A stretch of 24,687 bases of DNA from the NCBI GenBank assembly GCA_018609935.1, contig JAHENH010000031.1:1-24687 (forward strand), given 5' to 3'. Each line of letters begins with the position of its first letter. Position 1 is the stretch's first letter. A program made the position numbers and the translations under genes. The DNA is from Halobacteriales archaeon (GTDB taxonomy: Archaea > Halobacteriota > Halobacteria > Halorutilales > JAHENH01). The notes under the pieces were generated by a model. It saw nothing but the letters and a program-made list of their open reading frames with translations. It did no database searches and was not told where the DNA came from. Of this stretch, positions 15,243 through 23,828 are shown in pieces.

Positions 15243-15483
15243 ATAATAAGTATAAGAGAACTGTCAACTTAATATATTTATCTCCTATATTATTTTTAAG
15301 CTAAACCTCAAAAAGAAATATAGCAAGATTTAGTGTTAATAAATAAAATAGCCAGACAAAAATATAAGTATTGATAATTAAATCCACTAATATAGAAATT
15401 ATTATTCTAAAGAGATTTAATTTTTAGATCTCTAGTTGGAGTCTAATTATGTAGAACTCTACTTTTTGAATTATAAATAATAT

Positions 15484-15819
15484 TTATTTTCCTTTTGGTA
15501 GAACTTTATCTATTTCCATCATTGGATATCCTTCCTCCTCACTCATACTTACAACTACCCTATTATTTTGGTCTGTTACTGTTAAAACAATATTGAGCAT
15601 ATTTCCCTCAACTTCTGTATAACCAAACCTATTAGAACTTATTTTATCTATATCTACTTCAACATCCTCCACAAATCTTTGACTACTTACACTTTTTTCA
15701 ATAGTTGTCTCTAAATATTCAACACCTTCCTCAGAAATAGGTGTACCAATGAATTGATGATAAAGACCACCCATTTTTATTCCAGCTTCAAAACATAGTT
15801 TTTGTATATCGTCTACCAT
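15484..15819 (-). CDS. mptD: Dihydroneopterin aldolase, archaeal MptD type
   Basis: This 111-residue protein matches the archaeal MptD (DUF372) family, which converts 7,8-dihydroneopterin to 6-hydroxymethyl-7,8-dihydropterin and glycolaldehyde in pterin (folate or methanopterin) synthesis. Key blocks: CFEAGIKMGGLYHQFIGTPIS near the N-terminus (read as two parts; it contains the conserved Glu, Tyr-His and Gly-Thr-Pro) and SMSEEEGYPMMEIDKVLP at the C-terminus. Length is usual. It is unrelated in sequence to bacterial FolB. It stands as a single minus-strand gene between the DUF5790-like unit and the class V aminotransferase, with spacers of about 240 and 100 bases. Confidence 0.88.
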   Translation of the reverse strand: MVDDIQKLCFEAGIKMGGLYHQFIGTPISEEGVEYLETTIEKSVSSQRFVEDVEVDIDKISSNRFGYTEVEGNMLNIVLTVTDQNNRVVVSMSEEEGYPMMEIDKVLPKGK

Positions 15820-15921
15820 AGAAAAATAAAGTCCTTCAATCTTTTTTTTGTTGCTTATTTAACAATATTAGAGAAATAAAAAAATAGTAGATGGTATAAA
15901 AATAATGCTATATATCTGTTT

Positions 15922-17055
15922 TTATTGGGATAAAATGTCTTCAGCGACTTCTACCCCATTGCCTTCTATTTCTATTTTTTCTTCTAATATTTCTTGAAGT
16001 GCTTTTATTACTCTCAATACATCGTTATCAGTTATATTAGCCATTGTGGCTATTCTTATTATTTCACCTCCTAGATGAGCTTGTCCACCACTTATTGATA
16101 TATTTCTTTTTTTCATAGAAGATAATATATCTTTATCACTAGTTCCCTCTGGTAGATCTATCGCTGTAACAGTATTTGAATACTGGCTTCCTTTTTTTAG
16201 ATCTGCAAAAAGATTAAGACCCATGGTAGTAACCGATTCTCTTATAAGCTTAGATAATCTTCTATGTCTTTCAATACGTTTTCCTAATCCTTCTTCTTTT
16301 ATTATTCTAAGAGCTTCTCTTAGCCCTCTAAAAAGAGATATACTGCTAGTATAAGGGGTTTGATTATCTTGAAGTTTTTCAAGGTGTCTTTGTCCATCAA
16401 GATAGAATGGTGAATTACTACTATCTAGTTTATTTTTTGCTTCCTTACTAATAGATAAAGCACTTAAACCTGGAGGTGCACCAATACATTTCTGGGACCC
16501 TACTACTGCTACATCAACTCCCCAATCATCTATTCTAACATCATCTCCACCTATGCTTGTTACTCCATCCATGATGAACAACGCGCCATTTTCCTCAGCT
16601 ATTTCAGCTACTTCAGAGACAGGATTTAATATCCCTGTTGATGTCTCATTATGTACCATTGTTACTGCATCAACATCTTTATCAACTACTTTATCTATTT
16701 CTTCTAAACTAAATGAATCTCCCCATCTTACGTTTATCTCTCTTAAACTGTTAGTATAACGTTCCGATATTCTACGAAATCTTCTACCAAACTTTCCATT
16801 AACTAGAGAAACAACAACATCATCTGGTTTTATTAAATTAGAAACTCCAGCCTCCATAGCACCTGAACCACTAGAATTAAAAATCAATATATCATTATCT
16901 GTCTGAAAAACATCATTTAATAAATTGCTACATTCATTATATATTTTTTCAAATTCTTCACTTCTATGAGAAATCATAGGAAGGGACATAGCGTCTCTTA
17001 TTTTTTGTTCTAGTGGAACAGGCCCAGGATTCATTAACAGAAAATCATCTTCCAT
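15922..17055 (-). CDS. Class V aminotransferase, alanine/serine-glyoxylate type
   Basis: This is a pyridoxal-phosphate enzyme of fold type I, 377 aa, in the family that holds alanine-glyoxylate, serine-glyoxylate and serine-pyruvate aminotransferases. MNPGPVPLEQKIRDAMS is the family start, with ISHRSEEF next. GSGAMEAG (63-70) binds the cofactor phosphate, HNETSTG follows (135-141), Asp163 lies in IMDGVTSIGG, and the Schiff-base Lys189 is in VGSQKCIGAPPG. A C-terminal Arg region is GGEIIRIATMAN. It is likely to use glyoxylate or pyruvate as amino acceptor; the donor cannot be told. Small phosphonoacetate or cysteine desulfurase-like roles are less likely. It may remove glyoxylate made by the isocitrate lyase encoded 6 kb away. 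Confidence 0.88.
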   Translation of the reverse strand: MEDDFLLMNPGPVPLEQKIRDAMSLPMISHRSEEFEKIYNECSNLLNDVFQTDNDILIFNSSGSGAMEAGVSNLIKPDDVVVSLVNGKFGRRFRRISERYTNSLREINVRWGDSFSLEEIDKVVDKDVDAVTMVHNETSTGILNPVSEVAEIAEENGALFIMDGVTSIGGDDVRIDDWGVDVAVVGSQKCIGAPPGLSALSISKEAKNKLDSSNSPFYLDGQRHLEKLQDNQTPYTSSISLFRGLREALRIIKEEGLGKRIERHRRLSKLIRESVTTMGLNLFADLKKGSQYSNTVTAIDLPEGTSDKDILSSMKKRNISISGGQAHLGGEIIRIATMANITDNDVLRVIKALQEILEEKIEIEGNGVEVAEDILSQ

Positions 17056-17154
17056 AAAATCGATTCGTGTTGATTATTAAAATATTATAAGTTTTTCTTA
17101 AAATATGATATAAAACAGTTTATTTAAATATATTAAAAAGATAAAAAGTTAGGA

Positions 17155-18261
17155 TTATCTAAGATGAGTGACAGCTTTTTCTATTATATTAAACGCTTTT
17201 TTTATATTTTCACGTGAATTAGCATATGAGATTCTTGCATATCCCTCTCCATTATCACCAAAAGCCTCCCCAGGAACAGTGATAACACCTTTATCCAAAC
17301 ATTCCTCAACAAACCCTCTAGGAACTTTAGGAAAAACATAAAAAGCCCCTCTAGGAACAGGAGTTTCTAGCCCAATCTTTTCCAACCTTTCAAGAACTAA
17401 ATCACGTCTTTTTCTAAATTCTTCGTTCATATTCTCAGTAATTTCTTGTGTCTCTCTATTAGTTAGCGCTTCCAGAACACCATATTGAGCTGGTGCACTA
17501 GCACATGCTTGTATATATTGATGTACTTTAATCATCTCATCTATTCTATCCTTAGAAGCAACTACATATCCCAGCCTCCAACCAGTCATAGAAAAACGTT
17601 TAGAAGCTCCGTTTACTACAACGATATTATCCCCAAACTCAGCAGGGGAATAATGACTACCATCATAGACAAGACTGCTATATACTTCATCACTAATTAA
17701 CGTTATATCATAATCGTCTGCCATCTCAGCTAAAGCCTTTATTTCTTTTTTACTTTGAACAGAGCCAGTAGGGTTAGCAGGAGAATTAACAAATATAGCT
17801 ACAGTATCACCAGATATAGCTTCTTTAATAGAGGTAGGATCTAACCTTAAATCTTCATCAAGCTTAACAGGTTTAGGTTTTGCATCAGCTACCTTAGCTA
17901 AAGCATCGTAAGATACAAAACCTGGATCTGGTATTAAAACCTCATCACCAGGATCAACGTGTGCTTCAACAGCAATATGAAGAGCTTCACTAGCTCCAGA
18001 AGTTATAAGAACTTCATCAGATGAAGCTTCAAAACATATATCCTCCGAAACAGCATCTCTTAATTCCTTTATTCCTTGATTGGAAGTATATCCATCAGCT
18101 TTACCGTCATTTATAGCCTCTATAGCTGCTTGTTTAGCCATTTCAGGCGATGGAAAATCAGGCTGACCTAACCCAAGATTAATATCGTCTTGTCCCGCAG
18201 CTTCAAATATACGACGTATACCACTTATTCTTATTCTTTTAGTTCTAGAAGCAAATTTCAT
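17155..18261 (-). CDS. Class I/II aminotransferase, aspartate type
   Basis: This PLP-dependent enzyme of 368 aa belongs to the archaeal AspC-like group of fold type I aminotransferases. Motifs: LGLGQPDFPSPE (30-40), GYTSNQGIKELRDAV, the phosphate-side SGASEAL (88-94), NSPANPTG (159-166), Asp191 in ISDEVYSSLVY, Schiff-base Lys221 in NGASKRFSMTGWRLGY (Arg229), and the carboxylate-binding Arg in YARISYANS. It is likely to transaminate aspartate, alanine or aromatic amino acids with 2-oxoglutarate; specificity cannot be fixed. It lies about 100 bases upstream of the class V aminotransferase on the same strand, so the two may share a transcript. The protein starts MKFASRTKRI, a typical N-terminus for the group. 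Confidence 0.92.
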   Translation of the reverse strand: MKFASRTKRIRISGIRRIFEAAGQDDINLGLGQPDFPSPEMAKQAAIEAINDGKADGYTSNQGIKELRDAVSEDICFEASSDEVLITSGASEALHIAVEAHVDPGDEVLIPDPGFVSYDALAKVADAKPKPVKLDEDLRLDPTSIKEAISGDTVAIFVNSPANPTGSVQSKKEIKALAEMADDYDITLISDEVYSSLVYDGSHYSPAEFGDNIVVVNGASKRFSMTGWRLGYVVASKDRIDEMIKVHQYIQACASAPAQYGVLEALTNRETQEITENMNEEFRKRRDLVLERLEKIGLETPVPRGAFYVFPKVPRGFVEECLDKGVITVPGEAFGDNGEGYARISYANSRENIKKAFNIIEKAVTHLR

Positions 18262-18360
18262 ATCTAACTAACACATTCTGTCTGTTTGACTTATTTGTTC
18301 TATAGATATAGATCTTACCAGTTATAACGACCAACTAAAAATTTCAAACTTACAATAATG

Positions 18361-18795
18361 TTATAAAATATCAAATGCTTTTTTTCGCATATTTTTTTCT
18401 TCTTCATTGGTTATTTTTAGTTCAGGTACCTGCACCGGATTTCCATCTTTATCTATAGCTACATAAGTAAAACAAGATTCAGTTATAATATTGAAACAAT
18501 TTTCATTATAAGACCTCGAAGACACTTTTATATATACGTTGACGCTTGTATTTCCAGAATCATAGACATAGGACTTTATTTTTGCTATACTTCCTATATT
18601 TAAAGGATTTTCAAAATTTATTTCCCCAAATTTGGCAGTTACACATTCATTACCAGAGAAGCGGATAGTTGATAATTCACCAGCGTCATCCATCCACATT
18701 ACAATTTTTCCAGCATGAGCTGTGTTATTATTATTGGAGTTCTTAGGTCTAACCCTAATTATGTTCTCAACACAGGTTTCTAAAACACTAGCCAT
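18361..18795 (-). CDS. Acyl-CoA thioesterase, hotdog fold (YciA/BACH-like)
   Basis: This 144-residue single hotdog domain hydrolyses acyl-CoA to free acid and CoA. The family motif is NTAHAGKIVMWMDDAG (24-39), followed by RFSGNECVTAKFGEINF, the NPLNIGSIAKIKSYV strand region, and SCFTYVAIDKDGNPVQVP near the C-terminus. It is missing the second domain of longer BACH enzymes, as is normal in archaea. It lies just upstream of the aspartate-type aminotransferase, same strand, 99 bases away. Its substrate is unknown; medium or branched acyl-CoA is usual for the family. A role on malyl-CoA from the Mcl-like enzyme is conceivable but has no direct support. Confidence 0.88.
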   Translation of the reverse strand: MASVLETCVENIIRVRPKNSNNNNTAHAGKIVMWMDDAGELSTIRFSGNECVTAKFGEINFENPLNIGSIAKIKSYVYDSGNTSVNVYIKVSSRSYNENCFNIITESCFTYVAIDKDGNPVQVPELKITNEEEKNMRKKAFDIL

Positions 18796-18873
18796 AAATT
18801 ATAAATTAAACATTAAAAAATATTAATTATTTTTTATTTAATTAAACCTATTATAGGTATAATCTATTTATAT

Positions 18874-19983
18874 TCAAATATATTTACATTTTTGAACTTT
18901 TGATATAGTTTTTTCCTCAAATTCTTTAGCTTTTTCCCCATCTATGGGATTTTCCATATCCACAGATTCATTAAAAGTCCAAACAGGAGAATAAGTATTC
19001 TCTATAGTTTTTTTATCAAATTTTATATTTTCTTTCTCTAATAATTCCCTAATTTCCTGTATTAAAAATTCGTATGGATTCGGCCCTTTTGGTTTTTTTT
19101 CTTCAATTATCTTATCCTTTGTTCTCCATATCCATTTTCCTCTATAGTCACTTTCAAGTTCTTTTTCAGAATCAGCATATTCAAATTCTATTTTAGCACC
19201 ATCAAAAAATAATTTCATCTTTTTCTGTGTTTCTTGGAATCCTTTACCGACGTGGATTACAGCTTTTGAATTTTTATCAAAAACATCCCCCTGCACTCTA
19301 TATTTAGCCTTTGCAGCTGTTGGATAGTCAGAATATTCAGGTTCAACTTTATATATATCACTTTCGAAAAGTTCTGTTAATCTACCTCCAATAGAAACTA
19401 TGACTTCTAGTGGATGTATCCAATCTAAAAATATACCTCCATTTTTAGGTTCAAACAACCAACCTCTACGTTTATCCTCTTCATTTTTTTCTTCAATAAA
19501 TGTAGCATCTATTTTTTTTATTGGGCCATATTTTTTTGTTGCTCTCCGTATTATATCTGGCATTTCTAAAGTAGGTAGCTTGTTTAGATAATGTAGATGC
19601 AAAAGAGAAAGATTCCATAAGTTTTCTGAATCTATATAATCTAATACATCATAAAATTCCTTTCTATTAGCTCCATATGATTTCTCAGTAATTGTTGCAA
19701 TACCTCTTTTAAGAGATTCTAAAGTTTGGTCTCTATGAAACTCTATAGGACTAGCAATTTGTACAACATCTAAACCATCAAAAAAAGAATTAGGTAAACT
19801 TTCGCCCTTATTTACAGTATAATGATTTTCTTTTTTTATATTTAATTTTTTCAATAAACCCTTTTTATCTTTATAGCTGAGAACATCAGCTGTCTTATAT
19901 ACATCAAAACTACTTCCACTTATTCCTGCATATAATCTTTCTGACCAATGCCCAGCTCCTACTATACCCACTTTATATACCAT
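18874..19983 (-). CDS. Gfo/Idh/MocA-type NAD(P)-dependent oxidoreductase
   Basis: This is a 369-residue two-domain oxidoreductase. The N-terminal Rossmann fold shows VGIVGAGHWSERL (GAGHWS, 9-14), then VVQIASPIEFHRDQTLESL (about 73-91) and the nominal catalytic EKP motif as EKS (Glu100, Lys101). The C-terminal alpha/beta domain has NGGIFLDWIHPLEVI, with Asp187 and His190 in the conserved DxxxH positions. The family oxidises or reduces sugars, inositols or their derivatives. The substrate is not evident: there is no sugar-pathway neighbour. The Pro-to-Ser change in EKP and the Lys-rich C-terminal 80 residues mark it as a divergent member. It starts at the ATG at 19983, with only spacer upstream. 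Confidence 0.82.
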   Translation of the reverse strand: MVYKVGIVGAGHWSERLYAGISGSSFDVYKTADVLSYKDKKGLLKKLNIKKENHYTVNKGESLPNSFFDGLDVVQIASPIEFHRDQTLESLKRGIATITEKSYGANRKEFYDVLDYIDSENLWNLSLLHLHYLNKLPTLEMPDIIRRATKKYGPIKKIDATFIEEKNEEDKRRGWLFEPKNGGIFLDWIHPLEVIVSIGGRLTELFESDIYKVEPEYSDYPTAAKAKYRVQGDVFDKNSKAVIHVGKGFQETQKKMKLFFDGAKIEFEYADSEKELESDYRGKWIWRTKDKIIEEKKPKGPNPYEFLIQEIRELLEKENIKFDKKTIENTYSPVWTFNESVDMENPIDGEKAKEFEEKTISKVQKCKYI

Positions 19984-20347
19984 TATATAAATATATCTAA
20001 AATATTACTTAGCTTTTTAATTAACATATTTTCCTAATTTATTTTTTACAAGTATTGTACTTAGCCTTATCCTCTACCATATTAATAGATAGTTGGAAAA
20101 AATGTTAAATCTATTGTTCAAGAATCAAGACTAACTTTGATTCACTCTTAAAACTGGATTCTATATCAACCAAAATAAAATAAATTCGATATAGAAAAAA
20201 CATTTTACGTTTATTTACGATATATCTACCGTACTATATGGTTATATTTCAAATTCACTATTTTAGCCTAAAAAAACGTTCTTTACCAATATTTTAATCA
20301 ATCTATAGAAAATTCTAGACTAAAAATATAACTTATGTCAATATATT
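19984..20347. other. 364-base spacer with no feature seen
   Basis: It lies between the Gfo/Idh/MocA-type gene and the M32 carboxypeptidase gene, both on the minus strand. It is A+T-rich with no ORF, RNA-like structure or repeat that I could support. It should hold the promoter of the oxidoreductase gene. Confidence 0.5.
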
Positions 20348-21805
20348 TTATTTATATTTATTTTTAATATATTCTAAAAAATCATCAGTTTTTAAATCAG
20401 ATCCTGTAGATTTTTTGATAAGATCATTTGTTGTATAAATCTTCCCATGTCTATGAATATTATTTTTTAACCATTTATTTATATCTTCAAAATCACCATT
20501 TTGTATTTTATTTTTTAAATCAATATCATTTTTGGATAAATCACCAGTCACCGACGAATATATCTGGGCTGATAAAACACTACCTAATGTATAACATGGG
20601 AAATATCCAAAACTTCCATGGGACCAATGTACATCTTGTAAACAACCTTCTGAATCATTACTAGGTTTAACCCCAAGATATTGATCCATTTTCTCGTTCC
20701 AAACAGATGGTATATCTTCAATATTAATTTCCTCTTTAAAAATTTGTTTTTCAACTTCAAACCTGACAAGTATATGCATATGATATGTTATTTCATCAGA
20801 CTTAGTTCTAATAGGACCAGGATCAACGTTATTTAAGTATCTATAAATTTTATCTACAGAAACATTAAGGTCTATCTCTGATAATAAAAGCCTACAAAAT
20901 TCTTTTGATCTTCCAACATGATTCTCCCAAAGTCTGGATTGAGATTCATGTATCACCATTTCTCTAGATTGCCCTAATGGAGATCCATAATTATCCTTTG
21001 GAAGGTTTAAATTATATAAAGCATGTCCAAATTCATGTATTGTACTCATAACTGAATTAAAGATATTATCTTCATAGTTAGTAGTAATCCTTATATCAAA
21101 CTGATTTCCAGAAGAAAAAGGATGAGGTGAAGTATCTAATCTTCCCTTATTCCAATTATATCCTAAAATTCCTAATATTTTTCTAGATATAACGTTTTGT
21201 TTACTTCTAGATATATTTAAATTAATATCTACATCTGCATCTACATCTCTATTCCTCTGTTTTTCTATTATATTTGGTATTTTATCCCCAAGATCTTTTA
21301 GGATATTTTCTGTCTTTGGTAGACCAATATATGGTTCATAATCCTCAAAAAGAACTTCATAAGAGGGACGGCCTGGATCTATTTTTTCAGCATATTCCTT
21401 TTTTAACTCTACTACTTCATTTAATTTTGTAGAAAATAGGCTAAAATCATTTTTTTCTTTTGCTTTTCTCCATACTTCAAAAGCCTCTGAAGTTGTTTTA
21501 GATATTTCTTTTATAAGTTCTTTAGGTACCTTTTTTGTTCTATTATGTTCTCTTTCAATTTCTCGTATAACTGATTTTTGTTCCTTATCTAATTTCTTTT
21601 TCTCTAGGTCTTTTAATAATTTAGTTATCTTGTCGTCAGAAAGAAGTTCATGTTTTAAAGAAGAAACAGTTAAAATTTGTTCTGAACGCGCTTTTACACC
21701 TTCTTTCGGCATTAATACCTCTTGGTCCCATTGAAGTAGTTCCTCTATTCCTTTTAGATTAGATATTTCTCTATATCTATCAAGTAATGATCTATATGTT
21801 TTCAT
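20348..21805 (-). CDS. Metallocarboxypeptidase, M32 (Taq) family
   Basis: This zinc carboxypeptidase of 485 aa (family usual about 500) removes C-terminal residues from peptides in the cytosol. The N-terminal half is helical and charged (residues 1-180), as in other M32 enzymes, with LLQWDQEVLMPKEG at 22-35. The zinc site is STIHEFGHALYNL, with His257, Glu258 (catalytic) and His261, and the third ligand Glu287 in VIHESQSRLWENHVG. Further family blocks are DEITYHMHILVRFE and VHWSHGSFGYFPCYTLGSVLSAQ (read as two parts). It has no signal peptide. It is transcribed divergently from the ferredoxin oxidoreductase operon. A minus-strand CTATATTA about 20-25 bases before the ATG may be its TATA box. 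Confidence 0.95.
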   Translation of the reverse strand: MKTYRSLLDRYREISNLKGIEELLQWDQEVLMPKEGVKARSEQILTVSSLKHELLSDDKITKLLKDLEKKKLDKEQKSVIREIEREHNRTKKVPKELIKEISKTTSEAFEVWRKAKEKNDFSLFSTKLNEVVELKKEYAEKIDPGRPSYEVLFEDYEPYIGLPKTENILKDLGDKIPNIIEKQRNRDVDADVDINLNISRSKQNVISRKILGILGYNWNKGRLDTSPHPFSSGNQFDIRITTNYEDNIFNSVMSTIHEFGHALYNLNLPKDNYGSPLGQSREMVIHESQSRLWENHVGRSKEFCRLLLSEIDLNVSVDKIYRYLNNVDPGPIRTKSDEITYHMHILVRFEVEKQIFKEEINIEDIPSVWNEKMDQYLGVKPSNDSEGCLQDVHWSHGSFGYFPCYTLGSVLSAQIYSSVTGDLSKNDIDLKNKIQNGDFEDINKWLKNNIHRHGKIYTTNDLIKKSTGSDLKTDDFLEYIKNKYK

Positions 21806-21910
21806 CCGGTTATTATAGAATCTAATATAGTTACTTTCTTTGATTTACTACTAAACAAAAAAGGTTTACAACAAAAAAGTAAATTTGGTCAATCGTTTGT
21901 TTTTAGCAAG

Positions 21911-21920
21911 GCTTTTTATT
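21911..21920 (+). promoter_or_regulatory. Candidate TATA box for the oxidoreductase operon
   Basis: GCTTTTTATT is centred close to 28 bases before the ATG at 21945, which would give a leaderless transcript starting at that ATG. It lies inside the longer TTG-started reading frame (21885), so it argues for the ATG as the true start. Confidence 0.45.
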
Positions 21921-21944
21921 CCTGGCACTGTATATGACAATTTG

Positions 21945-23828
21945 ATGGCACAAGAATTAGCCTGGAGGGTTGCAGGAGGATCTGGAGACGGAGTAGATAC
22001 AACTGGAGCAAATTTTGCAAAAGCTCTCATGAGAGCAGGATTAAATATAGGTACATATAGAAGCTATCCATCTAGAATTAGAGGAGGGCATACATATTAT
22101 GAAGTGGAAGCCACAAATAAGCCAGCAAAAGCTAGGAAAGATGAATATAATTTTCTCTTAGCTCTAGGTGATAGTTTTGGAAGAAAAGAAGATGAAGCAG
22201 TCTATGAAAACGAAGAAATAAAACCTCTTTCAGAGAATTTAGACGAACTACAAGAAGGAGGAGTTATAGTATATGATGAAGGGATAATAGATATTGAAGA
22301 GGTACCTAATTTTGAAGAACGAGTTGAAAAAAACAACTGGCATGTCTATCCTCTTAATCTACGTAAAATAGCTATGGAGCATGGGAAAGAAGTGATGAGA
22401 AATACAGCTGGAATTGGAGCAACAGCAGCTCTATCTGAAATAGGCACAGAACCTTTTGAAGATGTAATGGGGGAAGTAATGGAGGGTGATATATTAGATA
22501 ATAATATAGACGTCCTTACTAGCACATATGAAAAGGTAAAAGAAGAATTTGACTTCAAACATGAAGTAAGACTACCAGAACCTAAGGGACATGATGAAAA
22601 ACAAATACTTGTATCAGGAAGTCATACATTAGCATTTGGCGCACTAGATTCAGGTTGTAGATTTATAAGCGGATATCCAATGACCCCATGGAGTGACGTT
22701 TTTACCTTAATGACACAGATGTTACCCAAATTTGGAGGGACTGCAGAACAAGTAGAAGATGAACTTTCAGCTGCATGTATGGCTATAGGTGCAAGTCACG
22801 CAGGAGCTAAGGCATTAACAGGGTCATCTGGAGGTGGATTCTCTCTAATGAGTGAGGCTTTAGGACATGCAGAAGCCACTGAAACACCTTTGGTTATGGT
22901 AGAAGCAAATAGAGGAGGGCCATCAACTGGACTCCCTACTAAAACAGAACAAAGTGACCTAGAACATGTATTATATACAAGCCAAGGAGACTCAGGAAGA
23001 GTAGTATTAGCTCCAGGAAATCTAATGGAAGCATATGAACAGATGAGACAAGCATTCAATATAGCATATAGATATAATCTACCAGTTATTGTACTATTTG
23101 ATAAAGAAATAGCCACAAATATGAGAAATGTTCCTAAAAGTTTCTTTGATAGAGAAACAGAACCGGGAATGGAAGCAACACTAAAAGAAGAAGAAATAGA
23201 AGAACACATAAGGAATGGTCTATTCCCACGATTTAATCATGATGCAGAAAAAGCTGTTCCACCTAGAACTATACCTGGACAAAAAGGAGGATTATTTAAA
23301 ACCTCAGGAAATGAACATAATGAATTTGGATATATAAGTGAAGACACTATAAATAGGAAAAAGATAGAAGATAGAAGATTGGAAAAACTAGAATATATTA
23401 GGGAAGACCTAGATAAATACTCCAATCAAACATACCATGGAGACCCAAACGCTAAATATGGGTTAATATGTTTTGGAAGTAATAAAGGACCTGTGGAAAC
23501 AGCAATAGATGAACTAAACGACAAAGAAGAAAACTTCAAAATGGTAAAAATAAGCGATATAGCTCCATTCCCAAGAAATGAAATTGAAGGATTTATAGAA
23601 AATTCAGAAAAAATCTTTGTAGTGGAAAACAATGCTACGGCCCAACTAAGACACCATATACAAAGAGAGCTAGGATCATTTAGAGATAAATTAACTAGCA
23701 TATTAAAATACGATGGTGAACCATTCACAATAGAAGAAATAGTAGATGGAGTTGAATCATCACTAGATGGAAAAGTTGATACTAACTATGAAACTATAAT
23801 GATACAAGAGGAAATAGCAATAGCATGA
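21945..23828 (+). CDS. porA: 2-oxoacid:ferredoxin oxidoreductase alpha (fused gamma-alpha), probably pyruvate type
   Basis: This subunit decarboxylates a 2-oxoacid with CoA and ferredoxin, making acyl-CoA; together with beta it forms the haloarchaeal-type alpha2beta2 enzyme. From the ATG it is 627 aa. The gamma domain comes first: WRVAGGSGDGVDTTG (7-21) and YPSRIRGGHTYYEV (41-54). The alpha domain starts at about 215: LVSGSHTLAFGAL, then YPMTPWSDVF (about 241), EDELSAACMAIGASHAGAKA, GSSGGGFSLMSEALG, and RGGPSTGLPTKTEQSDLEH. A frame extension to TTG 21885 adds 20 residues, but homologues start near MxxxELxWRxAGGSGDG, so I prefer ATG 21945. The length of about 627 is nearer haloarchaeal PorA than KorA; substrate remains uncertain. 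It overlaps the beta gene by ATGA. Confidence 0.93.
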   Translation: MAQELAWRVAGGSGDGVDTTGANFAKALMRAGLNIGTYRSYPSRIRGGHTYYEVEATNKPAKARKDEYNFLLALGDSFGRKEDEAVYENEEIKPLSENLDELQEGGVIVYDEGIIDIEEVPNFEERVEKNNWHVYPLNLRKIAMEHGKEVMRNTAGIGATAALSEIGTEPFEDVMGEVMEGDILDNNIDVLTSTYEKVKEEFDFKHEVRLPEPKGHDEKQILVSGSHTLAFGALDSGCRFISGYPMTPWSDVFTLMTQMLPKFGGTAEQVEDELSAACMAIGASHAGAKALTGSSGGGFSLMSEALGHAEATETPLVMVEANRGGPSTGLPTKTEQSDLEHVLYTSQGDSGRVVLAPGNLMEAYEQMRQAFNIAYRYNLPVIVLFDKEIATNMRNVPKSFFDRETEPGMEATLKEEEIEEHIRNGLFPRFNHDAEKAVPPRTIPGQKGGLFKTSGNEHNEFGYISEDTINRKKIEDRRLEKLEYIREDLDKYSNQTYHGDPNAKYGLICFGSNKGPVETAIDELNDKEENFKMVKISDIAPFPRNEIEGFIENSEKIFVVENNATAQLRHHIQRELGSFRDKLTSILKYDGEPFTIEEIVDGVESSLDGKVDTNYETIMIQEEIAIA

